64,000 nt of DNA from CAXGTL01 sp964645705 (GCA_964645705.1 CAZYAB010000003.1:152021-216020), one strand, 5' to 3'; counted from the first letter of the stretch, positions 8,524 to 17,433 are shown. The notes: generated by a model not told the origin, from the sequence alone. A program made the numbers and translations.

Positions 8524-9318
8524 TCAACCAATATAATTAATATCTTTTCCGAATTTTCTCATCTTGTTAAGAGCTGTTTTTTTAGATACTTTTGCTAATT
8601 CATCTGTTCTTTTTAAGATCTCTGATTCCATTTCTTTGATCTCTTTTTCTAATCTTTCGAATTTCAAATTAAGTTTGAGCTTTTTATTTAAGAATTTTAA
8701 TATCTTTTTTGAACCTTTTATTCCTAAGAACATTGGATGAGCAAATGTTTCTGCTAATAGTGCAATCGCGTCTATGTTTCTTTTTTTTGCTAATCCTAGT
8801 AATAATCCTGTTATGCCTATGATAGGACCAACAATACCATATAAATTAAGATTTATATCTTCTTGTTTATATTTTTTTATGATTTTTTTATTATTTCCAG
8901 TGCAGTAAAGTTGGGGTTTTTTTGGAATCATCTGAAGTCCTATTCCGCCCAATGTAATTATTTCTTTACATTTTAGTTTAGTGCAAATGTCAATAATTAT
9001 TTCAGAAAATTCATATGAACTTACTTCATCAATTGGTTGAACATCTCCTGCCAAAAATAATAAATCATTTTTCTTTTTGTTTTTGAATTTTTTATAATAA
9101 ATTGAAATGCTTGGAAGTTCAATAAGATTATTTTCATTTACAAAAACAGAATGGGGAAAGGTATAAGAGAAAAAACTGTATAATTTCTTTGCTTTGATTT
9201 CATCAATAATAAAATCAACCGCAACTTTGCCAACATTGCCTATTCCTGGTAATCCCTCAACTAATATTGGATTGTTTAACTTTGGGAGTTTACCAATTTG
9301 TTCAACTTTCCACGTCAT
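8524..9318 (-). CDS. PAC2 family protein, proteasome-assembly-chaperone-like
   Basis: This 264-residue protein belongs to the PAC2/PbaB family, whose archaeal members are ATP-independent chaperones linked to proteasome assembly. The N-terminal ILVEGLPGIGNVGKVAVDFII is the family signature. LFLAGDVQP, IITLGGIGLQ and the central GIVGPIIGITGLLLGLAKKR are also typical. The last 45 residues form a charged coiled coil. A TATA-like CTTTATAAACC lies about 25 nt before the ATG, so it is probably leaderless. In other archaea PAC2 genes often sit beside the eL42-eS27-aIF2-alpha-Nop10 cluster, as here, with one gene interposed. Confidence 0.85.
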   Translation of the reverse strand: MTWKVEQIGKLPKLNNPILVEGLPGIGNVGKVAVDFIIDEIKAKKLYSFFSYTFPHSVFVNENNLIELPSISIYYKKFKNKKKNDLLFLAGDVQPIDEVSSYEFSEIIIDICTKLKCKEIITLGGIGLQMIPKKPQLYCTGNNKKIIKKYKQEDINLNLYGIVGPIIGITGLLLGLAKKRNIDAIALLAETFAHPMFLGIKGSKKILKFLNKKLKLNLKFERLEKEIKEMESEILKRTDELAKVSKKTALNKMRKFGKDINYIG

Positions 9319-9362
9319 AGAATGGGATATGGTTTGTTGGTTTATAAAGGTTATCTTTGTTT

Positions 9363-10661
9363 TTATATATCATTGATTGATATTAATCCATTATCCATTG
9401 AGATTGCTCTTTCCATATATTCATCAAAAGCTCTTAGATGACCTTTAAATTTTTCAGGAAGCTCCCTTTTAATATGTTTATGAAAATCTATATAGTCCTG
9501 ATTACTGAATTCCAATCCAAAGTGTATTTTTAGAATCATTATAGGATAATTTACCTCAACATATCTTTTTCTAAAAAATTCAATGAGTTTTCTGATGCTT
9601 TCAGCACTTAAATTACCATATATTTCAAGTTTAGATTTTATTATTCTAACTAATCTTTTCGCTTTAAATTCTCCAACATCTTCTAAAGTATTACTTTCAT
9701 CTATATTAATACTCCTGCCTATCTTGTTGAAATCCCATGTGCATTCTCTATATCTTGGTTTAGCATTTTTTCCATATACTATCAAATCATGATCTTCTTT
9801 GTTTGCTGCAATAATGTTTTCACCGACTCTTCTGTTCAATCCTCCATCTCTTGAATAGTCTGGGTTATTAATATCATAAAATATTGCATCAGATAAACTA
9901 AAACCTAAAAGGTCAGTTATTATACAACCTGCTTCTTCTAGTACTAATGCAGAAGCCAAAACATCCCAACATTTTGTTACATTTCTATGATCCCCATAAG
10001 CTCTGAGATTAGAGTCAGCAACTTCAACCAATCTTGTGCCAGTTGAATCTATGCTTCTTAGTTGATTTCCAAAGTGCCAATCAAATAATTGTGTTAACCA
10101 TTCTTGTTTCGTTCTTTGAGAGATTTCTGTTGTATAAGCATAAGGTGAAGGCACTTCACTAAGATCTGTTTTCTTCTTTTTTAGATTTCTTTTCTTTCCA
10201 TTATCAATTATATAAGCACCTCTTCCTCTTTCACCAACAAATACCCTTCTATCGTATAAGTTTGCAACAACTGCTGCTTCTAAATCCTTACCTATTAATC
10301 TAGGTTTGTATTTTGCAATAGCTATGTTAATACCATGAGGAAGAGCATTGATTGCATTTTGAGTTCCTTCTATTTCATCTAAAAGGATTGCAAATTCAGG
10401 ATCTTCAACTTCTGAAACTCCTTCTTCACCAAGGATCACTGCTCTAATGCCTATTTGATTAAAGTAATCAACAAAAGAATCATGTACAGTTTCATCCATT
10501 AGTGTAACAATATCTCCAGTGTCATCTTTTTTGATGATATTCACAAGCGGCGTGTTTATCTCGTCAAGATTATGCATAGAATATTCTAAAGCTCCAAGTA
10601 GGTAACCTATCATTCCTTGTGATTTGTATCTTCCATAGATTTCTTTTATAGTTAGATTCAT
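9363..10661 (-). CDS. Inositol-monophosphatase-superfamily protein with a C-terminal extension
   Basis: The first 300 residues have the FIG/IMPase layout: GEEGV (first metal ligands) near residue 78, LLDEIEGTQNAI (equivalent of the DPxDGT motif), and KCWDVLASALVLEEAGCIITD (WDxAA...EAGG). Superfamily members hydrolyse phosphate from inositol phosphate, fructose bisphosphate or PAP. The second motif is DEIEGT rather than DPxDGT, keeping the acidic ligands. About 130 extra C-terminal residues, helical and charged, are not part of the usual domain and I do not recognise them. The substrate cannot be told from sequence. Confidence 0.72.
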   Translation of the reverse strand: MNLTIKEIYGRYKSQGMIGYLLGALEYSMHNLDEINTPLVNIIKKDDTGDIVTLMDETVHDSFVDYFNQIGIRAVILGEEGVSEVEDPEFAILLDEIEGTQNAINALPHGINIAIAKYKPRLIGKDLEAAVVANLYDRRVFVGERGRGAYIIDNGKKRNLKKKKTDLSEVPSPYAYTTEISQRTKQEWLTQLFDWHFGNQLRSIDSTGTRLVEVADSNLRAYGDHRNVTKCWDVLASALVLEEAGCIITDLLGFSLSDAIFYDINNPDYSRDGGLNRRVGENIIAANKEDHDLIVYGKNAKPRYRECTWDFNKIGRSINIDESNTLEDVGEFKAKRLVRIIKSKLEIYGNLSAESIRKLIEFFRKRYVEVNYPIMILKIHFGLEFSNQDYIDFHKHIKRELPEKFKGHLRAFDEYMERAISMDNGLISINDI

Positions 10662-10730
10662 ATGGAGCTGTAAATAATTAGTATTATATAAGTTTTTATA
10701 GAACGTATTACAATTGTTGTTTAATAGGAT

Positions 10731-10907
10731 TTATAATAATCCTTTTTCTTCTAATCCCTTTCTTTTTGCTTTTCTTCTTAAATCTCCGTATTTGTCGTCA
10801 GGGCTAAACTTGGGCGGTTTTACTTCGGCGCAGTTTCCGCCACAATCACATTTTTTACTTAGAGAATATTTTCCACATTTAATACATCTTAGAATGTGTT
10901 TAGTCAT
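10731..10907 (-). CDS. nop10: H/ACA ribonucleoprotein subunit Nop10
   Basis: This 58-residue protein begins MTKHILRCIKCGKYSLSKKC and continues with a CDCGG second metal-ligand pair. It then has PPKFSPDDKYGDLRR, the hallmark of archaeal Nop10. Nop10 supports Cbf5 in guide-RNA-directed pseudouridylation. The zinc ribbon is formed by the C-x2-C and the following cysteines. The ATG overlaps the aIF2-alpha stop (ATGA), showing translational coupling, which is the classic archaeal arrangement. Confidence 0.93.
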   Translation of the reverse strand: MTKHILRCIKCGKYSLSKKCDCGGNCAEVKPPKFSPDDKYGDLRRKAKRKGLEEKGLL

Positions 10908-11686
10908 TTTTCTTTTCTTTGGAATCTTCCTATACTATCGTTTTCTATCATATAGTCAATGGCTGCATTTGTTACATCATAAACTAATGCTTCTGCTTCA
11001 TTATAATCTTTTGCAGTTATAGATAATCCATATTTGCCTGCTCCTTTGTATTTTATTATTGTTTCTTTGTTTGCTTTGTCAAGAGCTTTTTTTATTGCTT
11101 GTTTTATGATTTCGACTCCGTTCTCTTTGTAACTTTTTAAAATAAGATTTCCAGAAATATTTACTTTTGGTAGCTTGATCCTCTCTTTTACTAGTCTTGT
11201 TAATTTTTCTAAATATTTTTTTTCAATATTTAATTTTTCAAAATCTGTCTCACCTGAGACAATGTCTAAAAAACATGTATACAAAAATTCATACTTTTTA
11301 TTAATTTTTTCAAAAATGTCAAAATATACTTTTTTAGTGTTTAGTTTTAGTTCAGATGCTAGATTTTCTATTATTTTTTCAGCTTTTTGTTCTTGTTTAA
11401 TTTGTTCTAGTTTTGCTCTTTTCTGACCTTCATTCACTCTTCTTAATGATAAGTCTATGTGACCTTTTACATTGTCTATTTTTAAAATTTTGCACACTAT
11501 TTTCTTTCCTTCTACAACATAATCTCTTAAGTTTCTTATTCTTCCTGGTGATACTTCTGAAATATATATCATTCCTTGTTTTCCAAACTCATCTAAAACA
11601 ACGAATACAGAATGATGAAATATCTTTGTAACAGTACATAAAGCAAGTTCTCCTTCCTGAGGCATTCTTTTTCTTTTTAATAGCAT
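10904..11686 (-). CDS. Translation initiation factor aIF2, alpha subunit
   Basis: This subunit of the heterotrimer delivers initiator Met-tRNA to the small ribosomal subunit. The N-terminal S1 domain spans about residues 10-85 (PQEGELALCTVTKIFHHSVF, MIYISEVSPGRIRNLRDYV). It is followed by a helical domain and a C-terminal alpha-beta domain with IIKYKGAGKYGLSITAKDYNEAE. At 260 residues it is the usual length. It follows eS27 by about 20 nt and overlaps nop10 by 4 nt, within the conserved eL42-eS27-aIF2-alpha-Nop10 operon. Confidence 0.95.
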   Translation of the reverse strand: MLLKRKRMPQEGELALCTVTKIFHHSVFVVLDEFGKQGMIYISEVSPGRIRNLRDYVVEGKKIVCKILKIDNVKGHIDLSLRRVNEGQKRAKLEQIKQEQKAEKIIENLASELKLNTKKVYFDIFEKINKKYEFLYTCFLDIVSGETDFEKLNIEKKYLEKLTRLVKERIKLPKVNISGNLILKSYKENGVEIIKQAIKKALDKANKETIIKYKGAGKYGLSITAKDYNEAEALVYDVTNAAIDYMIENDSIGRFQRKEK

Positions 11687-11706
11687 TTTTGTTAATTATT
11701 TTTTAA

Positions 11707-11892
11707 CTAATCCAAAATCTCGAGTATTCTTGCTTTGATCTTTGCTTTGCCTCCTTGTGAACTAGCCAGTTTTTTATCGCAAACAAGACATTTTACTTCT
11801 GTTGAAGCTTTTCCAAACATAATTTGCTCGTTTTTGCATTTTGGACACCTAATTTTGACAAATTTGCTATTAGGTTCTTTTGATTTAGTCAT
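11707..11892 (-). CDS. rps27e: Ribosomal protein eS27
   Basis: This 61-residue zinc-ribbon protein belongs to the small subunit. The two ligand pairs are CPKC and CLVC, with the typical spacing and flanks FVKIRCPKCKNEQIMFGKAS and KLASSQGGKAKIKARILEIL. GGAGGAAT sits just upstream of the ATG as a strong ribosome-binding site. It lies between eL42 and aIF2-alpha in the conserved operon order. Confidence 0.95.
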   Translation of the reverse strand: MTKSKEPNSKFVKIRCPKCKNEQIMFGKASTEVKCLVCDKKLASSQGGKAKIKARILEILD

Positions 11893-11974
11893 TTTAATAT
11901 TCCTCCAAATATTACTTGATCATATATAAGAAAAAGTGTTTATTTATAAAAGTTTAGGGTTATAAGAAGTTTTT

Positions 11975-12292
11975 TTATACGAATTCTAGTTTCTTTGCTC
12001 TAATTCCTTTTTTCTGAGTATGTACTTTTTTACATTCGCTACAAGTAAATCTTAAGTCTGATTTTTTGGTTAGTTTTTTGTTGTATCTTTTCCAGGAATT
12101 CATTGCCCCTTTTGAATATCTTCCTAAATTGCCTGTTCCTGCTCTTCTGCCTCTTTTTTTAGTCCTTTTCTGGCTTCCGTGGCTCATAGTATGTTTTTTA
12201 TTTAGTCCTCTAAATGATTGATTCTTTATCTTATGACTAGTGTGCTTTTTACAGTATGGACAATATCTTTTCTTTGATTTGGGAAGTTTCAT
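11975..12292 (-). CDS. rpl44e: Ribosomal protein eL42 (L44e)
   Basis: This large-subunit zinc-binding protein lines the E site. N-terminal KKRYCPYCKKHTSHKI and C-terminal LRFTCSECKKVHTQKKGIRAKKLEFV supply the four cysteines. At 105 residues it is slightly longer than the usual 92-94, the extra length lying in the basic middle (SHGSQKRTKKRGRRAGTGN). A TATA-like motif lies about 30 nt upstream. It is the second gene of the GINS - eL42 - eS27 - aIF2-alpha - Nop10 cluster. Confidence 0.95.
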   Translation of the reverse strand: MKLPKSKKRYCPYCKKHTSHKIKNQSFRGLNKKHTMSHGSQKRTKKRGRRAGTGNLGRYSKGAMNSWKRYNKKLTKKSDLRFTCSECKKVHTQKKGIRAKKLEFV

Positions 12293-12356
12293 AATATATA
12301 TGAGAAAATATTATGTATTTAAAAACTTATCTATAATAAACGTTGGTGCAGTGCAT

Positions 12357-13094
12357 CTATCCTGTGCTTATTTTTTCAGCAGCACCTTTTTTTATAAGAA
12401 GTGCGATTATTTTGTTTGGTAAACACGCAATGTCTTCTGGTTCAAATGGACCATAGTTGTTCAGATCATTTGCTAAGAAACTAGGAATATACTCTAGTAT
12501 TCTCACAACAGAGTTATTAGTGTAAAAGATATCAGTATCATTACTTGACTCACTAGTTTTTTGTTTTTCTTCTCTATCTTGTTTTAATTGATCTTTTATA
12601 TCTTTACTTTGTTCTTGTCTTTGCTCTTTTTCCCTTCCCTTTTCTTCTAATTGTTTTTCAAATCGTTTTTTCAAGCTTTCTGTTTTAGGGGTTCTTTCCT
12701 CTAAAACTTCTTTAACTATGTTGTTTCTAAAATTATCAAATATCATCAATAAATCAATAAAAAATGTTTTTTCTTCTTCTAATAAATTATTAGTATCAAC
12801 ATCTGCTGATGTCCTACTTTTTATTAATGCCATTGAAATTATCTTTTTTTCTCTTCTTTGTAATAATTCTTTTATTATTTTTTTTATATTTTGGATTTGT
12901 TGAATTGTTTTTTCTCTTTCACTTGCTACAAAAAGATTGTCATCTGATTTTTCTAATATTTTCTTTTTCTCTTTTATATATTCAATAATATTATTAAAGA
13001 AATCTTTATCCAAGGTTTGTAACTCTTCTCTATTTTTTTCATTCCTTAATAATTCAAATAAGGATTCATATGTTATTTTGATGCTGTCAGTCAT
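12357..13094 (-). CDS. GINS complex subunit, Gins15/Gins51 type
   Basis: GINS joins MCM and Cdc45/RecJ to form the replicative helicase. The N-terminal helical A domain starts ITYESLFELLRNEKNREELQ. After a long, very charged coiled-coil linker (about residues 140-185), the C-terminal B domain reads VVRILEYIPSFL, then YGPFEPEDIACLPNKIIALL and ending KGAAEKI, the archaeal Gins15 signature. At 245 residues it is longer than many homologues because of the linker. Its placement upstream of eL42, eS27 and aIF2-alpha matches the replication-translation cluster known in other archaea. Confidence 0.85.
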   Translation of the reverse strand: MTDSIKITYESLFELLRNEKNREELQTLDKDFFNNIIEYIKEKKKILEKSDDNLFVASEREKTIQQIQNIKKIIKELLQRREKKIISMALIKSRTSADVDTNNLLEEEKTFFIDLLMIFDNFRNNIVKEVLEERTPKTESLKKRFEKQLEEKGREKEQRQEQSKDIKDQLKQDREEKQKTSESSNDTDIFYTNNSVVRILEYIPSFLANDLNNYGPFEPEDIACLPNKIIALLIKKGAAEKISTG

Positions 13095-13172
13095 ATTATT
13101 TCTGCAAAATTTAGTTGTTTTTATTATTTTATATTCTCTAACTTCTATATAGGAAATCTATGATTTATGGAA

Positions 13173-13276
13173 TGTGCATGGCCCGTTCGCACTTTCCATG
13201 TGTTGGTTGTCTTGCTTGGAAAGCCCTGAAAGTAATGACATGTGCTCACTTGCCTTACAGGCGCCACACACATACA
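13173..13276 (+). ncRNA. Structured intergenic element, copy 1 of 3 (candidate ncRNA or mobile element)
   Basis: This is a GC-rich island of about 100 nt in AT-rich DNA between divergent GINS and radical SAM genes. The outer stem pairs TGTG (13173-13176) and TGGC (13179-13182) with GCCA and CACA at 13263-13272. An arm closes with CTTTCCA and TGGAAAG. A short hairpin TGCCT-TAC-AGGC precedes the closing strand, immediately after the conserved CTCACT. The 10-mer ATTTATGGAA occurs directly on both sides (13163-13172 and 13277-13286), like a target-site duplication. The other copies are at 51778-51894 and 54503-54625. Confidence 0.55.
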
Positions 13277-13287
13277 ATTTATGGAAA

Positions 13288-13300
13288 CTTATAAATATAT
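13288..13300 (+). promoter_or_regulatory. TATA box of the radical SAM gene
   Basis: The A/T-rich CTTATAAATATAT is centred near 13294, about 27 nt before the ATG at 13321. This spacing implies a leaderless transcript and decides against the long in-frame extension that runs back through the structured element at 13173. Confidence 0.6.
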
Positions 13301-13320
13301 TCTTGTTTTTTTTCATGATT

Positions 13321-14541
13321 ATGGCCAAATTAACATTTAAATCATTGAAATTCGAACAAAAACAAGACTTTGTTAGAGTCAGGTTATATGGATTGTTTTA
13401 TTTTGACATTCCTAAAAGTGATTTAGCTAAAGTTGATTCTGAGTTTAAGATTAGTGGCCCATCTATTGATTTCCCATTCATTAACATGGCAATTGCTGAA
13501 AGAAAATTCAATTTTTTGATTGGTAAATATATGGGTAGTTTGAAAAATAAACTTAATAATAAGCCAACAGTATATGTTCATAGTAATTCTGGTATTCCGT
13601 TGATAGGCTCTAATGTGTTTGGAATAGTTGACAGGAACACATCTATTATTGAAGTTAAGCCAATTACAGGATGCAATCTTGATTGCATATATTGTTCTGT
13701 TGATGAAGGAAAAAGTTCTAAAAAATCAAGGGATTTTGTAGTTGAAAAAGAGTATTTGGTTGATGAGCTAAAAAAACTGATTAAATTTAAAGGAATTAAT
13801 GGCATTGAAGTACATATTGGTACACAAGGCGAACCTTTATTATATGAGCCTTTGCTTGAGTTTGTCAAAGATATTAAGAAGATTAAACAAGTTAAGATTA
13901 TATCAATAAATACAAATGGATTGCTTTTCACAGAAAAATCAATTGATAAATTTATAAAATCTGGTTTGAATCAGATAAACTTATCTGTTAATACTTTAGA
14001 CAAGAAAAAAGCAACAAAAATAGCTAATTCTCCTTATGATGTTGATCATATAATTAGAATAGCAAAATATATTGCTAATTATGGTGCTAATAGAGTTGAT
14101 TTAAGAATCGCTCCTGTTTTAATGAAAAGCATAAATGAAAAAGATATAGAAGATTTGGTTGTGTTTGCAAAAACTATTGGTGCAAAATTAGGTATTCAGA
14201 ACTATTTATATTATCCTAAAGGTAGAAAACCTTGTAAACAATTACAATGGCCTAAATTCTTTGACATTCTTAAGAAGTTAGAAAAAAAGCAGGGTGTTCA
14301 TTTGATTTTAGATGAAAATGATTTTAATATTAAAAAGACTAAACTACTTCCAAAACCATTTAAAACAAGAGACATCATTGATGCATTGGTTAAATGTAGA
14401 GGAAGGTATAAAAATGAGTTTATTGGTGTTAGTAAAGACAGAAATATTACTATTTTTTCTAAAAAAGATCTGAAGATAGGGTCTATTGTTAAAGTGAAGA
14501 TAAAAAGATCTAAACATAATGTGTTTTCTAGTGTTATTTAA
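13321..14541 (+). CDS. Radical SAM protein (archaeal Fe-S oxidoreductase) with a C-terminal TRAM-like domain
   Basis: The radical SAM cluster motif is CNLDCIYCSVDEG (C-x3-C-x2-C) near residue 117. It is followed by GIEVHIGTQGEPLLYEPLLE and the further beta strands of the barrel (INTNGLL, LSVNTL, LRIAPVLM). The last 60 residues (CRGRYKNEFIGV to VKIKRSKHNVFSSV) resemble a TRAM-type RNA-binding barrel, so an RNA or ribosome substrate is plausible. The reaction is not identifiable from sequence. An ORF extends 49 codons upstream through the structured element, but the TATA box at 13288 and the N-terminal homology support the start at 13321 (or 13315). Confidence 0.8.
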   Translation: MAKLTFKSLKFEQKQDFVRVRLYGLFYFDIPKSDLAKVDSEFKISGPSIDFPFINMAIAERKFNFLIGKYMGSLKNKLNNKPTVYVHSNSGIPLIGSNVFGIVDRNTSIIEVKPITGCNLDCIYCSVDEGKSSKKSRDFVVEKEYLVDELKKLIKFKGINGIEVHIGTQGEPLLYEPLLEFVKDIKKIKQVKIISINTNGLLFTEKSIDKFIKSGLNQINLSVNTLDKKKATKIANSPYDVDHIIRIAKYIANYGANRVDLRIAPVLMKSINEKDIEDLVVFAKTIGAKLGIQNYLYYPKGRKPCKQLQWPKFFDILKKLEKKQGVHLILDENDFNIKKTKLLPKPFKTRDIIDALVKCRGRYKNEFIGVSKDRNITIFSKKDLKIGSIVKVKIKRSKHNVFSSVI

Positions 14542-14603
14542 TTATTAAATTAGTTCTTAGAAGTTTTTAAAAAAATAAAAAAAAAAGAAAAAAATTAAAT
14601 TAC

Positions 14604-17043
14604 TTATTCTTCAGCTTCTTCTTCTACTACTTCTTCTTCTGCAGCTTCTTCAACAGCTGTTACAGAGCCATCAACTGTTTTTACTCTGATGTCGTCTCCT
14701 TCAAAGCCGTCAGTTTCTAAGTGTTTAGCAACAATTTCACAAGCTTTCTTAGTGTCTGGTGCTTCCCATCCAGCAACTAGCATGGATACTTTTTCTCCGT
14801 TTTCGAATAATTTGATTACGGATTCACCTGGTTTAAACATTGCATTAATTGCTTCACTATCTGGGTTACCTAATAATGATGCAGCAACTGAGTTTGCTCT
14901 AGGTCCACCAATAGCAATTACATTTACTTTTGATGCAAAGTCACTACCAAATTCGTCGATAATTTCAGTATCTAGTTTAGCAGCGCCAACATTGATAGGA
15001 ACAATTTCTTGAGTTGTTGTTCCACCACTTGTTGAAGTTGAACTAGTTGTTGCTCCTGAAGTTAGGAATACTTCTGGCACTCTTTGACTTACTGGCACTG
15101 TCAATCCAAATGTTTGTGATGCACCACTAGGTGATTCAAATACGCCTTCTATACCATATTCATTGATATATCTGTATGTGTTTGATTCTCCTGTTCTTTG
15201 TTTCCATGTTCCTGATGTTGGTGAACCACGTGCAATTTGTGCATATGTATCTGTTGAAACTGGTGCTGTTAAGTTAAATGTTAATGCTGTTATTCCTGAT
15301 AGTGCATTAGTGTTGAATGAACTAGATCCATCTACTAATTGCTCTGCTTGTGCTAAATGGAATTTTATTTGTCCTGGAATTCCTGGTTCAGATGTAGTTG
15401 CATTGTTAATAAGTTGAATCTTTAAACCACCTTTAGCAATGATTTGGTCTGTAACAATTGTTCCAGAATCTCTAGTAACTGCGATTAGAGGGTCTGTTCC
15501 TGAAGGATCACTCCAATTTTTCACAGTATAAGATACACCATTAACAACTAATGGACCTGTTAAAAAGCCGCTACTAGCTGTCATAGATACTTTATATGTG
15601 TCACCAACTTTTGGTTCTAGATCAATTGATAAAGTGTTTGTATCTGAATCAAAGCTGTATGAAGTATATGTTAGGATCTCTGTTTTTCCATCTGCTTTTG
15701 CAGCATCGTCTGTTAGGATGAACATATTTTCAACTGAAATATTTCTTCCATCATCCGGAGTTAGCAATAATAGATTTGATGAATCTCCCCATGATAAATT
15801 AGTAGCACTTGTTGCTTTGTATGCAATAGGAACATCAACTGCATTTCCCTCAAGATCTTCATAACTCAGAGTATATGTATCTCCTCCGCTAAGTGAAACT
15901 TCATATGTATCTGGGTCTGTTAATCCTTCATATACAAGATCTATATCTAATGCTTCAAGAGCTTGTTGTAGATAACTATTGTGGACTACTCCTGCTAAGC
16001 TTGTGAATTCTTCACCATCAAGATAATAAGACCTATCTGTTACTAAATTAATATCAATTTCAGTAACAGTCAAAGTAGAATTATCATCAGTACCTCTAAT
16101 AATTAGTTCTGAATTAGGTACATTTGATCCACCTGATCCTACTTTTAGCTTGTGGCTAGATGCTTGGTTGTCTTGGATTTCATTATCTCTCATTTCTAAT
16201 CTTTGACCACCAACAACGAATTTAACAGTGTCTGCAACTGTTTCTTTTGATGATGTTGAAATACTAGTTATACCAACTAATAAACCACCAACTGCTTGGA
16301 TTTCTCCACTATTGATGTCTTTAGTAGTCCCATCAATACTAACATATGCTTTTGTACTATAGATTGATGATACTCCGACTTCGTGTTCAACACCATCAAC
16401 TTCAACTGTTTGAGCTTCATCACCTGTTTGCATTGTGATAGGTACTCCACCACCAATCAAAATCATTTTCAGGCTATCTTCTCTAACTGTTTGTGGTCTT
16501 GTTGCGTCAACAACTGTCCAAGGTTGACCAAGTATATTTAGTTGATCTTCTTCAAAATATGTTACATCAGCTGTTGTAGTTGTTGCAAGAGTTGCATCCC
16601 ATGCATCACTGAATATCATACTATAATTTAGGAATTTTCCTTTATTAGCATAGTATAGATACATGCCAACACCTTTCGCACCATGTCCTGATGCTGTATT
16701 TTTGTAGAAATTTACAACACCGTCTTCTAGTACAATGTATTGATCATACTTAGCTGTTCCGCCAACAGTTGTATCAACTTCATCAGAAGCTAATGCATCT
16801 AATTGGCCAGATCCAACTTTTGATAAAATTTGATCAAAGTTTTCACTGATTTCTAAAGTGTTTGAAGATGTGCTAATTTTCCAACTGTCTCCTTCGAGAG
16901 TAGTTGTTTCTGTTTCACCTTCAACAGCTTTTTCAATAACTGCTTCAGCTTGCAAACCATTTGCAATATCAACTGATCCAATAACATCCATAGTTGCTGC
17001 TACTTTACCAACAACTATGTATCCATCAAATCTTTTATCCTCT
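14604..17043 (-). CDS. S-layer protein, N terminus lost in the assembly gap
   Basis: This is a large surface protein of at least 812 residues. The frame is open right up to the gap at 17044, reading EDKRFDGYIVVGKVAATMDV. The segment FDGYIVVGK...DVIGSVDIANGL is the conserved N-terminal region of archaeal S-layer proteins, so the ATG at 16991 is internal and the signal peptide lies in the gap. The middle is Ser/Thr/Asp-rich beta-type sequence. The C-terminal domain has VIAIGGPRANSVAASLLGN and VSMLVAGWEAPDTKKACEIV, typical of the S-layer C-terminal domain. It ends in an acidic tail. It likely forms the cell envelope lattice. Confidence 0.85.
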
Positions 17044-17143
17044 NNNNNNNNNNNNNNNNNNNNNNNNNNNNNNNNNNNNNNNNNNNNNNNNNNNNNNNNN
17101 NNNNNNNNNNNNNNNNNNNNNNNNNNNNNNNNNNNNNNNNNNN
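17044..17143. other. Assembly gap (100 N)
   Basis: Exactly 100 N marks a scaffold join of unknown real length. It hides the start of the S-layer gene. The base run just left of the gap (TATCCTC) equals the start of the 36-bp repeat on the right side, so the join probably failed in a repeat. Confidence 0.95.
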
Positions 17144-17198
17144 TATCCTCACTATCGTTCGGATTTTGCTTTTTGCAAATATCCTCACTATCGTTCGG
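17144..17198 (+). repeat. 36-bp-period tandem repeat beside the gap
   Basis: A 19-mer, TATCCTCACTATCGTTCGG, occurs at 17144-17162 and again at 17180-17198. The 17-nt spacer holds a small inverted repeat (TTTGC and GCAAA). More units may lie in the gap. On the minus strand the sequence does not extend the S-layer frame in any clear way. Two visible units are too few to call a CRISPR array, and there are no cas genes near. Confidence 0.7.
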
Positions 17199-17247
17199 GA
17201 ACCTACTGGTGTTCGATGTGGTCCCTATTGCTCTAAGAATAAGTTTA

Positions 17248-17354
17248 TGTGGGGAGGAGGATTCGAACCCCCGTAGGCACTAAGCCAACAGGTCCTAAGC
17301 CTGTCCCGTATGACCTGAAGCTTTTGCTTCATTTGGCCGCTCCGGCATCCCCAC
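17248..17354 (-). tRNA. tRNA-Leu (anticodon TAG) with a D-loop intron
   Basis: The unspliced gene is 107 nt. Acceptor arms GTGGGGA and TCCCCAC pair with discriminator A, and CCA is not encoded. The anticodon arm is ACAGG, loop CTTAGGA, CCTGT. The long variable arm pairs GGC with GCC, as in class II tRNAs, and the T-arm is GGGGG, TTCGAAT, CCTCC. The D region is too long by 23 nt. Removing the predicted intron at 17310-17332 restores a CCG/CGG D-stem and a loop containing the usual archaeal GGCCAAA. The mature length would be 84 nt. Confidence 0.9.
17310..17332 (-). other. Predicted 23-nt tRNA intron in the D-loop of tRNA-Leu
   Basis: On the tRNA strand, a 4-bp helix GGCC/GGTC is flanked by a 3-nt bulge AAA and a 3-nt bulge ATA. 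The inner hairpin is TGAAGC, AAAA, GCTTCA. Cutting after the second base of each bulge, as the archaeal splicing endonuclease does, removes 23 nt and leaves a canonical D-arm. The outer side of the motif is relaxed, with four unpaired nucleotides on the 5' strand before the CCG/CGG stem. Confidence 0.75.
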
Positions 17355-17433
17355 ATGAGGATATTATATAAAAACTATGATTTTATATATATATTTAACT
17401 GTTATTTTGGTTTATTTTAGTTTATTTTGGTTA

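Noticed and set aside
13174..13320. Longer radical SAM start
   Set aside because: It would translate structured element copy 1 and a TATA box; there is no homology before 13315.
17144..17198. CRISPR array
   Set aside because: Only two units, a palindromic 17-nt spacer that looks like part of the repeat, and no cas genes.
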